A stretch of 64,000 nucleotides of DNA from positions 806,001 to 870,000 of the forward strand of contig RHGM01000001.1 of NCBI GenBank assembly GCA_003724185.1. Reading direction: 5' to 3'. Under the pieces are notes generated by a model. It was not told the DNA's origin. It worked only from the letters and a program-made list of their open reading frames with translations, and searched no databases. Origin of the DNA: Porphyrobacter sp. IPPAS B-1204 (GTDB lineage Bacteria > Pseudomonadota > Alphaproteobacteria > Sphingomonadales > Sphingomonadaceae). The position numbers were made by a program, and so were the translations under genes. This document shows, in pieces, positions 19,082 to 29,349 of the stretch (position 1 is the first letter of the stretch; the number at the start of each line of letters is the position of its first letter).

Positions 19082-19540
19082 TCAGACCTCCGAACGCACG
19101 GTCTGGCTTTCCAGCATGGTCTCGATCGCCGCGAGATAGCGCACCGTGCTGCTGGTCAGATCCGCCAGATCATGGTTGGCGACATCGGTTGCGGTAACAT
19201 AACCATGCTCGCCGCGCTGAACCCACCCGCGCCCGATCAGTATCTCCAGCTTCCGCCGCACGGTTTCGCGCGGAATGCCGCTGAAGTCGGCAATTGATTG
19301 CAGGTTGATCGGTTGCGGCGCGATCTTGCCCACTGTGCCCGTCACAAACTCGTCGTGGCTCATGGAATCCGGGGCGCGCGGGGCGCTGAAGGTGCGCTCG
19401 CCGATAATCGCCATGATCAGGAACAGGTCGAGGTCACCGTCGCAGGCATGCCGGCATTCCACCAGATAGCGGGTCAAGGCATCGGAATGCAGCGCGTGAA
19501 GCTTGCCGAACCGGGTGTCGAACGTGCCGCTTGCCATCAA
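19082..19540 (-). CDS. winged-helix/MarR-like transcriptional regulator
   Basis: 'NLQSIADFSGIPRETVRRKLEILIGRGWVQRGEHGYVTAT' HTH. Confidence 0.7.
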   Translation of the reverse strand: MMASGTFDTRFGKLHALHSDALTRYLVECRHACDGDLDLFLIMAIIGERTFSAPRAPDSMSHDEFVTGTVGKIAPQPINLQSIADFSGIPRETVRRKLEILIGRGWVQRGEHGYVTATDVANHDLADLTSSTVRYLAAIETMLESQTVRSEV

Positions 19541-19634
19541 TGCTGCTCCGGAGGGCTATCTATCGGCCCGTAGTGATGCTGGCACGCCGCGCGCGCAAGT
19601 GCGACAAGGATGATCGTCATGATCCCGCCTAGCC

Positions 19635-20315
19635 TCAGTCGCTCAGGAACCTCACTGTTTCCTCCAAGGGTGCGCGCGGGTTGGCAAAGTGGTTGAGAGC
19701 GGCTGCGGGATCGGGATAGCCGATGGCAAGGCCGCAAAAGAATATGTGATCATCGGGGATCTCGCCAACCCGCTTGACCGTCGCCGGATAGACCGACCAG
19801 GCCTCTTGCGCGCACGAACCCAAGCCCTGCTCGACCAGCAACAGCATGACTGTCTGCAACCACAGGCCGAGATCGGCCCACTGGGGCTTGCCCATGAGTT
19901 GCGGGGTATGGACCAGCAGCCCGACCGGCGCGCCAAAGAATTCGAAATTGCGGGCAATGGCGGCCATTCGGCTGGCCTTGTCGTCACGCGGGATGCCAAG
20001 GGCGCCGTACATTGCTTCGCCATTGGCCCCTCTGCGGCTGCGCCACGGATCGGGCAAATCCGACGGATAGATGCGGTATTCGGGAACCTCCGCACCGGGT
20101 GCCTGCGCCATCACCGCGCGCGTCTCCTGTTTCAGCCGGTCCAGTCTCGGCCCTGAAAGCACGGTTGCGTGCCACGGTTGCAGGTTACCGCCCGAAGGCG
20201 CCTGCCGCGCCTTGTCGAGGATATCGCGCAGCAGCGCCATCTCCACCGGGCGGTCGGTAAACTGCCGGATCGAACGGCGCGCTGCGACCGCCGTGCTTAC
20301 GCTCATTGTGTTCAT
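19635..20315 (-). CDS. nitroreductase-family protein
   Basis: 'AARRSIRQFTDRPVEMALLRDILDKARQAPSGGNLQPW'. Confidence 0.88.
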   Translation of the reverse strand: MNTMSVSTAVAARRSIRQFTDRPVEMALLRDILDKARQAPSGGNLQPWHATVLSGPRLDRLKQETRAVMAQAPGAEVPEYRIYPSDLPDPWRSRRGANGEAMYGALGIPRDDKASRMAAIARNFEFFGAPVGLLVHTPQLMGKPQWADLGLWLQTVMLLLVEQGLGSCAQEAWSVYPATVKRVGEIPDDHIFFCGLAIGYPDPAAALNHFANPRAPLEETVRFLSD

Positions 20316-20316
20316 G

Positions 20317-21117
20317 TCAGGTGCCACTCCAGCGCGGTTCGCGCTTTTCCATGAATGCCAAGGGGCCTTCACGGGCATCAGCGCTTGTCGCCACGCGCAT
20401 CATCGCCGCATCGTTCGCTTGCCATAGTGCCGCGTCATCCGCACCATCGGCCGCGCGCGCCAGTTGCAGGCTTTCCCGCAAGGCAAGCGGCGCGTTGCGG
20501 GCGATCCGCCCAGCCAGCGCCATCGCAGTTTCTTCGAGCGCAGATGAATCCACCACCCGGTTCACCAGACCATGCGCCGCCGCAAGGTCGGCCGCAATCG
20601 GATCGCCCGTCAGCAAGGCTTCGATTGCGAGCGCGCGCGGCAACCGCCGTGGAAGCCGGATCGCGCCGCCCGCCATGGCCATCAAACCGCGCTTGACCTC
20701 AGGCAGTCCGAATTGCGCCCGGTCCGACGCAACGATCATCTCGCAGGCCAAAGCCAGTTCGAACCCACCGCCCATGGCCGCGCCGTCGACCGCGGCGATC
20801 CACGGCTTTGACCGATGCGCCCTCACAAATCCGCCAAACCCGTTGCGCGGATGGACAAGGTCAGCGCCGCCGCCGCGGGCGATTTCGGCGAGGTCTGCCC
20901 CTGCGCAGAACATCCCCGGAGTCGCCGAAGCAAGCACCGCCACGGCAATATCCGGGTTGGCATCGACTTCGCTGACGATCCACGCCAGCGCCCGCGTGAC
21001 CGCGCCGTTGATGGCATTGCGGCTTTGCGGGCGGTTGAGCGTGACAGAAGCGATCCCGGCTGAAACATCGAATCGCACGACATCGCCGATTTCTGCGGGT
21101 GCTGGCGTTCGTGTCAT
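20317..21117 (-). CDS. enoyl-CoA hydratase/isomerase
   Basis: 'GIASVTLNRPQSRNAINGAV', 'AAVDGAAMGGGFELALACEMIVAS'. Confidence 0.9.
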   Translation of the reverse strand: MTRTPAPAEIGDVVRFDVSAGIASVTLNRPQSRNAINGAVTRALAWIVSEVDANPDIAVAVLASATPGMFCAGADLAEIARGGGADLVHPRNGFGGFVRAHRSKPWIAAVDGAAMGGGFELALACEMIVASDRAQFGLPEVKRGLMAMAGGAIRLPRRLPRALAIEALLTGDPIAADLAAAHGLVNRVVDSSALEETAMALAGRIARNAPLALRESLQLARAADGADDAALWQANDAAMMRVATSADAREGPLAFMEKREPRWSGT

Positions 21118-21286
21118 GGCACGATCAGCCCCACGGGCCGCTTGCACCCGGCAAGACCTTGCCCTGCATTGCCCGGCAAGGCAGGAATCTGGCCCTTCAC
21201 AACCCGCGGCGGCGACACAGATATCGGCACACTTCTCAAGGCAAATCGATCCATCTCCGGCATACCCATCCACTATTCTTTCATAA

Positions 21287-21316
21287 TGCGTATCTCAAAT
21301 TGACATTTTTTACGCA
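21287..21316. promoter_or_regulatory. cluster operator site B: TGCGT-N20-ACGCA
   Basis: TGCGTATCTCAAATTGACATTTTTTACGCA; flanked to perfect 8-bp inverted repeat AATGCGTA/TACGCATT; 61 bp upstream of TonB receptor. Confidence 0.8.
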
Positions 21317-21376
21317 TTGATGCAATGACGCAGCACGGAGCGCCGCCAAGGTGCCAATAATGGGAGGGGTTACTCG

Positions 21377-23944
21377 ATGAAATCTGCTTTGAGCCGCGCC
21401 GCGAAGATCCGGCTTCTCGTTGGGACGAGCTTTGCGGTTGTGTCCGCGCCGCTGGCCGCCCAGGAAACAGAAGAAGCTGCCAGCAACACCATCGGCGAAA
21501 TCGTCGTCACCGCGCAAAAGCGCGAGCAGAACCTGCAGGAAGTGCCGCTGGCGATCTCTGTGGTCGGCAGCGAAAAGCTGCAACAGCTGCAGGTGAACGA
21601 CGCGCGCGACCTGACCGGTCTGGCCCCGAACGTGACCGTGGTTACCGGCCAGTCGAGCAACAATGCCGCAGTCATCTCGATGCGCGGCATCACCAGCCCG
21701 GCGAGCGAGACCTTCGGTCTCGATACCGCCAACGCGCTCTATCTCGATGGCATCTACATCGCGCGCTCAGGCGCCAGCGGCATGGACATGGCGGAAATCG
21801 AGCGGGTCGAAGTCCTGCGTGGTCCGCAAGGCACGCTGTTTGGACGCAACACCACCGGCGGTGCGATCGCTTTCGTATCGCGTGCGCCGAGCGACGAGCT
21901 GGGCGTTCGCGCCGAACTTGGATACGGCAATTTCGATGCCTTCAATGGCCGGATTGCTTTCGACACCGGCCTTATCGGCGGAGCGATCAAGGCAACCTTG
22001 TCCTACGCCCGCCGCCAGCGCGATGGGACCGTGGACGATATTCTTGAAACAGATTCGTCCCGCGATCCCGGATCGTTCCAGACCGATTCCTTCCGCGCCG
22101 CGGTGCGTGCCGACATTGGCAGCACTGGCTACGTCCAGTACATCTTCGACTGGACAAAAACGGACGGCACGCCGCTCGCATTCCAACTCACCAACGTGGC
22201 GAATGGTACGCCCCGCCCGCCGCTTACGGTTGGCGGCGTTCCGATCGTCCAGACCCAGCAAGCGCCGGTCGCACAGTATCTGGCAGGCGCGACCTTTGCT
22301 GACCCGCGCTGCGCCGCGCTGGCCGCGCCGACCCGTGAATTCCGTGACGAGGTGTGTTACAACGACAATCAGCCTTCGACCGACAAGATCTGGGGTCACA
22401 ACCTTCAGGTCTATAACGATTTCGGCGGATTTGCGGCTAAGCTCGTGACGGGTTATCGCCGGTGGGACAACACCATTCGCGGCAGCGATTTTGACGGTAT
22501 CGGCGCTTTCCAGGGGCCGCGATTCTCGCAGGCCACGTTGTTCAACGGATTTGCGGGAACGCCGGCCGCCCCGCTGCTGCCGTTTGTTTTCCCGGCCGGC
22601 ACGCCGCAAACAACGATCGACTTTGTCGCCAACTCACCCGTGCCGACAACCACTGCCGGACTGTTCAGCACCAGCAACCAACGCGAGCATGAACAATTCC
22701 AGGCCGAACTGGAAATCTCTGGTGACACCGACACCCTCGACTGGGTCGTCGGCGGGTTCTATTTCTGGGAAGAAGGCTCGGAAAACAACCCGCAGCAAAG
22801 TGGCTTTGTGCTCGACACCAATCAGGCGGTCTTCAGCCAATTCGGACCACTTTCCCCCGCCTTTCAGGCATCGAACCCGGCCCGCTACCGTCTGGTCGTA
22901 ACTCCGGCCGTGCTGACCTACAGCACAGATGCGGAATCGAAGGCGCTGTATAGCCAGGCAACCTTTTACCCGGGCGGGCGCGATAGCGGAGCCAGCATCA
23001 CCGCCGGTGCGCGCTATAGCTGGGACGAAAAATCGATCCTGCGCACACAGAACGGCGCGGCACCCTTGGCGGTCGCCGAGCAGGGTGACGTGAATTTCGG
23101 GAAGTTCACCTGGAACCTGATGGGCCGATATGAATTCTCGCCCGATGTCAGCGTCTATACCCGTATCGCCACGGGCTATCGTTCGGGCGGCTTCAACGCC
23201 TCCGATCCGGTCGCACCGGGCGGCTCGACGGTGCCGAACTTCGACGAGGAAACGGTCACTTCCTACGAGATCGGCCTCAAGTCGCAGCTGTTCGACAACC
23301 GCCTTCGTTTCAACGTGGCCGGTTATCACAACATCTATGAAGGGCTTGCCGTGTTCCAGCCGGTTCTGACCGGTCAGGGGACGTTCCAGACGGTTGTCAG
23401 AAACGCAGGCAAGGTGAAGTACACGGGGATCGAAGCCGATTTCCAGGCTGTCCTGTCGGACAATTTCTCGCTCGACGGGGCGATTGGCTATGTCGATGTA
23501 AACTTCAAGGAACTGCTCACCGGCCAGCCGGTCAACCCGGCCGACGGAGTGCAGAACATCGCCGAGTTTGCCAATCCGGGTTACACCTCGCCGCTGACCG
23601 CCAACCTTGCGGCAAATGCGGTATTTCCGCTCAGCGCGAATGGCACCGAGCTCCGCATGCGGGTCGGCTATACCTACGAGGACGGCAAATACAGCTTCAA
23701 CAACGTCATTTCCTCGCCCTTCAACGAAGAGATCCGCGGCGATAACATGAACCTCGTCGATGCCCAGATCGTGATCGACAAGATCCCGCTGGGCGGCGGT
23801 GAGGCCCGGGTGATGATCTGGGGCAAGAACCTGACCGACGACAACAACCTGCTGCGCGGGATCGATTTCGGTCCGTTGGGCTATGCCGGGGGCATTTTCG
23901 GCCTGCCGCGCACCTATGGCGTGACGCTCGGCTTCAATTACTGA
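21377..23944 (+). CDS. TonB-dependent receptor
   Basis: 'IGEIVVTAQKREQNLQEVPLAISVV' and 'VEVLRGPQGTLFGRNTTGGAI'. Confidence 0.95.
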   Translation: MKSALSRAAKIRLLVGTSFAVVSAPLAAQETEEAASNTIGEIVVTAQKREQNLQEVPLAISVVGSEKLQQLQVNDARDLTGLAPNVTVVTGQSSNNAAVISMRGITSPASETFGLDTANALYLDGIYIARSGASGMDMAEIERVEVLRGPQGTLFGRNTTGGAIAFVSRAPSDELGVRAELGYGNFDAFNGRIAFDTGLIGGAIKATLSYARRQRDGTVDDILETDSSRDPGSFQTDSFRAAVRADIGSTGYVQYIFDWTKTDGTPLAFQLTNVANGTPRPPLTVGGVPIVQTQQAPVAQYLAGATFADPRCAALAAPTREFRDEVCYNDNQPSTDKIWGHNLQVYNDFGGFAAKLVTGYRRWDNTIRGSDFDGIGAFQGPRFSQATLFNGFAGTPAAPLLPFVFPAGTPQTTIDFVANSPVPTTTAGLFSTSNQREHEQFQAELEISGDTDTLDWVVGGFYFWEEGSENNPQQSGFVLDTNQAVFSQFGPLSPAFQASNPARYRLVVTPAVLTYSTDAESKALYSQATFYPGGRDSGASITAGARYSWDEKSILRTQNGAAPLAVAEQGDVNFGKFTWNLMGRYEFSPDVSVYTRIATGYRSGGFNASDPVAPGGSTVPNFDEETVTSYEIGLKSQLFDNRLRFNVAGYHNIYEGLAVFQPVLTGQGTFQTVVRNAGKVKYTGIEADFQAVLSDNFSLDGAIGYVDVNFKELLTGQPVNPADGVQNIAEFANPGYTSPLTANLAANAVFPLSANGTELRMRVGYTYEDGKYSFNNVISSPFNEEIRGDNMNLVDAQIVIDKIPLGGGEARVMIWGKNLTDDNNLLRGIDFGPLGYAGGIFGLPRTYGVTLGFNY

Positions 23945-23961
23945 CATTCACGATCCGCATG

Positions 23962-24001
23962 AAAAAGGGGCCGGAGCAGCGATGCTCCGGCCCCTTTTTT
24001 G
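23962..24001. terminator. bidirectional intrinsic terminator
   Basis: AAAAAGGGGCCGGAGCA-GCGA-TGCTCCGGCCCCTTTTTT between convergent genes. Confidence 0.93.
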
Positions 24002-24018
24002 CGCCTTTCGTGCAGGCT

Positions 24019-26154
24019 CTAAGCGGCGAGCAACCGGCTGACGGTATCCGCCGCCCCGCGCATGGCGCCTTCGATATAGCTTACGCCATTGCAGTCTCCG
24101 ACCGTCTCGACTGTGAACCCCGCGGCGCGCAGGCTATCAGCCAGAACATTGTCCCCGCTCGCGCCCATCGCGACGATGACATTATCCGCCGGGACCATGC
24201 GCGCCTCACCGCCGACATCGGTGAAGGACACGTGGCTCTCACCGATCACCAGATCATTGACCCCGCCATGCAGCGCCACGCCATGTTCGCGCAGCTCCGC
24301 AATCAACCGCATCCGGCGCACCAGCAGCAGCCCCTTGCCGAGCCGAGGTGCCGGTTCGAGCACCGTCACCTCGCGCCCGCGTTCGTGCAGGAATTCGGCG
24401 AGTTCCAGCCCGACCAGCTCGCCGCCGATGATCGTGATATGCTTGCCCAGCGGCATCCAGCGCCGCGTCGCGCTGCGCACGAAATCGAGGTTGGCGGTCA
24501 TCCCGGTCGCCGCGCCGATTTTGGTCGCCAGCCGGGTCGCCAGGCCAGTCTTGCGTTTGAGTTCCTGCGAACCCTCACCCATCATCAGGTTGCGCATATC
24601 GTCACCGCTGAAGACGTGCGGCTGATCTGCGCCGGCAATGTCCGGCATGTCCCGCCGCGCACCGGTGGCAACGATCACCGCATCGGGAGCAAGTTTGCGC
24701 AGCAGTTCGGGTGTGGCGTCCGTATTGAGCCTGACATCGACCGACGACCACGCAATCTCGCGGGTCAGCCAATCCAGCAGGCCTTCATTGGCGGGGTAAG
24801 CCAGCGCAGCGATCCGCAGCGTTCCACCGAGACGCGGCCCTTGTTCGATCAGGGTCACGCGGTTGCCTTCGGCATTGAGCCTGCGGGCAGCTTCCATCCC
24901 GCCCGGCCCGCCGCCGATGACCACAAAATGCTTGCCGCTGACTGCGGCGGTCACCTGTTCGCATTCAAACCCGGTTTCGGGATTGACCGCGCAGCGCAAG
25001 GGCTGGCGAACATAGGCGGTCGATACGCAGGTATAGCAATAGATGCAGGGCCGCACGGTTTCCGGCGCATTGCCGGCGAGTTTGGCAGGCAGCGCCGGAT
25101 CGGCCAGCAGCTTGCGTCCCATGGCGAGGAAATCATAGACGCCCTTGGCGATATGCTTGTCCCCCGCTTCGGGTTCGACCCGGCCCGAGGCAATCACCGG
25201 GACGCCAACCGCGGCCTTGATCGCCGCGGCGGCGGGGATGTTGGTTTCCGGTTCGTGCGGAATGTTCGAAGCCGAATGCAGTTTGCCCTGCCCGCTATCG
25301 TGATAGGCGCTGACGGTGATTGCATCGACGCCCGCGGCCTCTACCAAGCGTGCGGTCTCGATCGCCAGGTCAAGCGTGATCCCGCCATCCTTGCCGACTT
25401 CGATGGAATCGAGCTTCACCCACAGCGGGAAATCCGCGCCCACCACCGCCCGGATCGCAGCAAGCACCCGCAGCAACAGCCGCGCCCGGTTTTCCAGCGG
25501 GCCGCCATATTCGTCCGTGCGCGTGTTGGTCTTGGGCGAAAGGAAGGATGAAATCAGGTAACCGTGGCCGCCATGCAGTTCGATCGCATCGAACCCGGCT
25601 TGCTTCGCCCGCCCGGCCGCCGCCGCGAACTGATCCACCACGCGGTCGATATCCTCGTGGCTCAGCAAGCGTAGCGAAGGCATCTTGCCGCTGAAGCCCG
25701 TCATTTCCTCAGGCAGGAAATAGTCGAGGAAATCGCCCTTGAATGGCGGGGGATAGCACGGCGCCCACAGCTCCTCGTCAAAGGCATCGGCGGAGTAGCC
25801 CGCCACCAGCCCGCCGTGATGAAGCTGCGCCGCAATCTTCGCCCCGTGGGCGTGCACCCGCTCCACCAAGGCGGTGAGCCCCGGCAAAAAGCGGTCATCG
25901 GAAATCGCGGTCTGGTTGGGCTGCACCGCGCCAGTGGGCCAGGCCACGCCCGCCACACCCGAGATGATCAGGCCCGCCCCGCCTTTTGCCTGCGCTTCGT
26001 GATAAGCGATCAGCCTTTCGCCAACCGTGCCATCAGGCTCCGACAGGCTGACACCCATCGCGGTCACCAGTATGCGGTTGCGCAGGTCCAGCGAACCGAT
26101 CCGTCCGGGAGACAGCAAGTGGGGATAGCGTGTCGCCGTGGCGGGGGCGGTCAT
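24019..26154 (-). CDS. NADH:flavin oxidoreductase/2,4-dienoyl-CoA-reductase-like (BaiCD/BaiH-type OYE fused to FAD domain)
   Basis: OYE N-terminus 'LLSPGRIGSLDLRNRILVTAMG', 'CIYCYTCVS' cluster region, C-terminal FAD/NAD 'VVIGGGPGGMEAARRL'. Confidence 0.9.
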   Translation of the reverse strand: MTAPATATRYPHLLSPGRIGSLDLRNRILVTAMGVSLSEPDGTVGERLIAYHEAQAKGGAGLIISGVAGVAWPTGAVQPNQTAISDDRFLPGLTALVERVHAHGAKIAAQLHHGGLVAGYSADAFDEELWAPCYPPPFKGDFLDYFLPEEMTGFSGKMPSLRLLSHEDIDRVVDQFAAAAGRAKQAGFDAIELHGGHGYLISSFLSPKTNTRTDEYGGPLENRARLLLRVLAAIRAVVGADFPLWVKLDSIEVGKDGGITLDLAIETARLVEAAGVDAITVSAYHDSGQGKLHSASNIPHEPETNIPAAAAIKAAVGVPVIASGRVEPEAGDKHIAKGVYDFLAMGRKLLADPALPAKLAGNAPETVRPCIYCYTCVSTAYVRQPLRCAVNPETGFECEQVTAAVSGKHFVVIGGGPGGMEAARRLNAEGNRVTLIEQGPRLGGTLRIAALAYPANEGLLDWLTREIAWSSVDVRLNTDATPELLRKLAPDAVIVATGARRDMPDIAGADQPHVFSGDDMRNLMMGEGSQELKRKTGLATRLATKIGAATGMTANLDFVRSATRRWMPLGKHITIIGGELVGLELAEFLHERGREVTVLEPAPRLGKGLLLVRRMRLIAELREHGVALHGGVNDLVIGESHVSFTDVGGEARMVPADNVIVAMGASGDNVLADSLRAAGFTVETVGDCNGVSYIEGAMRGAADTVSRLLAA

Positions 26155-27230
26155 GCGGGTTCTCCTGCAGTGATAGCGGGGTAATCAATGTAGCCGCGCT
26201 CTTCCCCGGTGTAGAGCAGGCTATAGTCAGGCTTGGCCAGGGGTGCACTTGCGGCGATCCGTTCGACCAGGTCGGGATTGGCGATGAAAGCCCGCCCGAA
26301 ACTTACGGCTTCGGCACGCCCATCAGCCAGCAATCCAGCAGCAGTGTCAGGCTTGAGATTGTTGTTGGCAATCACCGGCCCGGCAAAATGGGTGCGCACC
26401 ATCGCCAGCGTATCAAACTCGGCAAGGCCCATGTCGACGACATGACAATAGGCAAGGCCGAGCGCACTTGCCGCCTTGAGGAACGGCACAAAGGTCGCTG
26501 CCGGATCAGCCGGGTCCATTCCATTATAGGGATTGCCCGGCGAAATCCGGACGCCAACCCGCCCTGCCCCGATCGCATCGGCCAGCCCGCGCAGGACTGC
26601 GATGGGGAAGCGGATGCGGTTTTCCGCCGATCCGCCATAATCATCCACGCGCCGGTTGCTCGCCGGGTTGAGAAACTGGTTGATCAGATAGCCGCTGGCG
26701 CAATGCAGCTCGACCCCGTCCATCCCGGCAGCGATGGCATTGCGCGCGGCTTGGGCATATTCTGCAATCAGAGCAGGTATCTCGGCCGCATCAATCGCGC
26801 GTGGCTCTGCACAGGGAACAGGCGTTCCGTCCGGCCCGGGCACCGGCACAGGGCAGGCAATGGCAGAGGGCGCGATCACATCGGCCTCGTAGCCGCGATT
26901 GGCCGGAACCACCACGCGCCCGCAATGCATCAGTTGCATTACGATCCGCCCGCCACGCGCATGAACCGCATCGGCAACCTTGCGCCAGCCTTCGACCTGC
27001 GCTGCCGAATGGATGCCCGGAGTGCGCCAATATCCCTTGCCCGCCGGGCTAGGCTGCACGCCCTCGGTAACGATCAGCCCGGCGCTTGCCCGCTGGGCAT
27101 AGTATTCTATCATGAGGTCGGTCGGCACATCGCCCGGCCCCGCGCGATCACGCGTCATCGGCGCCATGATGATGCGGTTGGCAAGACGGATGTCGCCCAG
27201 CTGGACAGGGCGCAAAAGGATCTCTTTCAT
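26151..27230 (-). CDS. alkene reductase (Old Yellow Enzyme family)
   Basis: 'PVQLGDIRLANRIIMAPMTRDRA', 'GVELHCASGYLINQFL'. Confidence 0.92.
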   Translation of the reverse strand: MKEILLRPVQLGDIRLANRIIMAPMTRDRAGPGDVPTDLMIEYYAQRASAGLIVTEGVQPSPAGKGYWRTPGIHSAAQVEGWRKVADAVHARGGRIVMQLMHCGRVVVPANRGYEADVIAPSAIACPVPVPGPDGTPVPCAEPRAIDAAEIPALIAEYAQAARNAIAAGMDGVELHCASGYLINQFLNPASNRRVDDYGGSAENRIRFPIAVLRGLADAIGAGRVGVRISPGNPYNGMDPADPAATFVPFLKAASALGLAYCHVVDMGLAEFDTLAMVRTHFAGPVIANNNLKPDTAAGLLADGRAEAVSFGRAFIANPDLVERIAASAPLAKPDYSLLYTGEERGYIDYPAITAGEPA

Positions 27231-27268
27231 TCGAATCCAATCCCTGAATTCGGTCATTGACCATTCTT

Positions 27269-27298
27269 TGCGTTATCTTATAGCCCTATCGTTACGCA
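27269..27298. promoter_or_regulatory. cluster operator site C: TGCGT-N20-ACGCA
   Basis: TGCGTTATCTTATAGCCCTATCGTTACGCA between divergent OYE operon and SDR. Confidence 0.8.
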
Positions 27299-27316
27299 TA
27301 TCAAGGAGAGGCGGGG

Positions 27317-28069
27317 ATGAATTACGGGTTTGATGGCAAGGTTGCGCTGGTCACCGGGGCGAGCGGCGGGATCGGCCGCGCAACCGCACTCGCCTTTGCC
27401 GCAGAAGGCGCTGCCGTGGTCGTGTCCGACGTCAACGACGATGCCGGCGAAGAGACGGTCGCCCTGATCGCCGCTGCCGGGGGCAAGGCCACCTACCAAC
27501 GCTGTAACGTCGCCGAACCGGGTGAGGTCAAAGCGCTCGTCGCCCGCGCTGTGCAGGACTATGGGCGGCTCGATTTCGCGCACAACAATGCCGGCATCAA
27601 CAACATGGGCGCCAATGAATATGACGATCCGGTGTGGGACCGGGCCATCGCCGTCAATCTGTCGGGCGTGATGTATTGCATGCGCGAGGAGGCCGAGGTG
27701 ATGCTGGCGCAGGGCAAGGGCGCGATCGTGAATACATCCTCGATCAACGGGCTCGTCGGCAATGGTGCGCAGCCCGGCTATACTGCCACCAAGCATGGCG
27801 TGATCGGCCTGACCCGCCACGGTGCGCTGCGCTGGGCCAAGGCGGGGATCAGGGTCAACGCGGTGTGCCCCGGAGTGATCGAAACCCCGATGACAGCGCC
27901 GCTCGCCGCAAACCCCGACATGCGCAAGGTGATCGACGGCATGACCCCGATGGGCCGCATGGGCCAAGCGGAAGAAATCGCCGCTGCCGTGCTGTGGCTG
28001 TGTTCCGATCAGGCGAGCTTCGTGACCGGCCATCCGCTGGTGGTCGACGGGGGCGCAACCGCGTTCTAG
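27317..28069 (+). CDS. SDR-family oxidoreductase
   Basis: 'GKVALVTGASGGIGRATALAFAAEGA', 'YTATKHGVIGLT'. Confidence 0.93.
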   Translation: MNYGFDGKVALVTGASGGIGRATALAFAAEGAAVVVSDVNDDAGEETVALIAAAGGKATYQRCNVAEPGEVKALVARAVQDYGRLDFAHNNAGINNMGANEYDDPVWDRAIAVNLSGVMYCMREEAEVMLAQGKGAIVNTSSINGLVGNGAQPGYTATKHGVIGLTRHGALRWAKAGIRVNAVCPGVIETPMTAPLAANPDMRKVIDGMTPMGRMGQAEEIAAAVLWLCSDQASFVTGHPLVVDGGATAF

Positions 28070-28076
28070 CATAAGC

Positions 28077-28115
28077 AAAGGGGCCGCACTGCGGTGACGC
28101 AGGCGGCCCCTTTTT
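28077..28115. terminator. bidirectional intrinsic terminator
   Basis: AAAGGGGCCGC-A-CTGCG-GTGA-CGCAG-GCGGCCCCTTTTT between convergent genes. Confidence 0.9.
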
Positions 28116-28137
28116 CTGCTTCAAACCAAACTTGCGG

Positions 28138-29220
28138 TCAGGCCGCCGTTTCCCACGGTGCGGACTTCGTGCCGCGGGTGGTATAACGCCCGTTGACCCG
28201 CGTCTGAAAGGTCTGGGCCTGCGCGCGCGGATTGTAGAACTGGCGATACCAGATCCGCACCTTGTCGAACGGGCCATCGCCGCGCACCATCATCGGATGG
28301 ATGCAGGGCCGCTTATTCGACCAGATTTCGAAATCCTGCGCGAAGGCATCGACGCCAGCTTCCTCGTAGGACGAAGCGAGCGCGCGGTCTTCATCGGTCG
28401 GCTCGGCATTGTCGACCTTGACCATCAGCCCGTACCAGACCTTGATCACGCCATCGTCGACTGGCGTATGCGCGATCAGCATGTGCGACGGGTTGGCTCC
28501 GACCATCACCGACTGAAGAATGCCGGGACCGGTGTACCAGGTGTCGTTGGTCATCGGCTCGCCCCCATCAGCGGCGAGCGTCTTGTGCCCGGCTGACAGG
28601 ATCTGGCGGCAGACGTGATCCTCGAATGCGTTCTCGAACGATTCCATCGCGATCGATCCGTGCACGGGTTCAAGGTGGGCCTTGTCCGCCATGTTATCGA
28701 CCACTTCCTGCGGGTGGCAGGCCAGTTCGCCCAGCTCGCGCACGTTCCAGTTCACCCAGTGCGGGGCGTCATAGGATTCGAACGGCGGCAAGTCGTGATC
28801 CGGCTCCATCCCTTCGGGATCATGCCAGGCCCACAGGCACCCTGCCCGTTCCACCACCTTCCAGCTTTTGACGCAGGCCGATTTGGGGATCGGCGCCGGC
28901 GAATAGGGGATCTGGTTGACCTTGCCATCAGGTCCAAAGCGCCAGCCGTGATAGGGGCAGCGGATATTGTCACCCTGAACGTGCTCGCCATCCTTGACGA
29001 CATAGGAGGTGGTATTGCGCGCAAGGTGCGTGCCCATGTGCGGGCAATAGGCTTCGATCATGAAGACCTTGCCACTCTGCCCCCCACGGTAGAGCACCAT
29101 GTCTTCACCGAAGTAGCGCACCGCGAGCGGCGTTGCGCCCACTTCGTCGGACCGCGCAACCATGAACCAGCCGCGCGGATAGGTGAATTCACCCAGACCA
29201 TAATCTGCGGTCGTCGCCAT
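28138..29220 (-). CDS. Rieske non-heme iron oxygenase, KshA-like
   Basis: Rieske 'CPHMGTHL...CPYHGWRF'; Fe site 'DNMADKAHLEPVH'. Confidence 0.88.
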   Translation of the reverse strand: MATTADYGLGEFTYPRGWFMVARSDEVGATPLAVRYFGEDMVLYRGGQSGKVFMIEAYCPHMGTHLARNTTSYVVKDGEHVQGDNIRCPYHGWRFGPDGKVNQIPYSPAPIPKSACVKSWKVVERAGCLWAWHDPEGMEPDHDLPPFESYDAPHWVNWNVRELGELACHPQEVVDNMADKAHLEPVHGSIAMESFENAFEDHVCRQILSAGHKTLAADGGEPMTNDTWYTGPGILQSVMVGANPSHMLIAHTPVDDGVIKVWYGLMVKVDNAEPTDEDRALASSYEEAGVDAFAQDFEIWSNKRPCIHPMMVRGDGPFDKVRIWYRQFYNPRAQAQTFQTRVNGRYTTRGTKSAPWETAA

Positions 29221-29319
29221 ATCTCTCCCTCCAAAGCTTTCGCTCTGAATATAGGAAACGCAATCGTTCCGCAAGAGGGCTACGTATGATTGAGCGATTT
29301 TAGATAAATCACATTAATA

Positions 29320-29349
29320 CGCGTAATTCAGATTATCGAAAATTACGCA
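29320..29349. promoter_or_regulatory. cluster operator site D: CGCGT-N20-ACGCA
   Basis: CGCGTAATTCAGATTATCGAAAATTACGCA; about 100 bp upstream of Rieske oxygenase, right arm inside 3' end of Lrp gene. Confidence 0.75.

Noticed and set aside
23959-25551. 530-aa plus-strand ORF
   Set aside because: Antisense to the OYE-FAD gene and begins inside the terminator hairpin.
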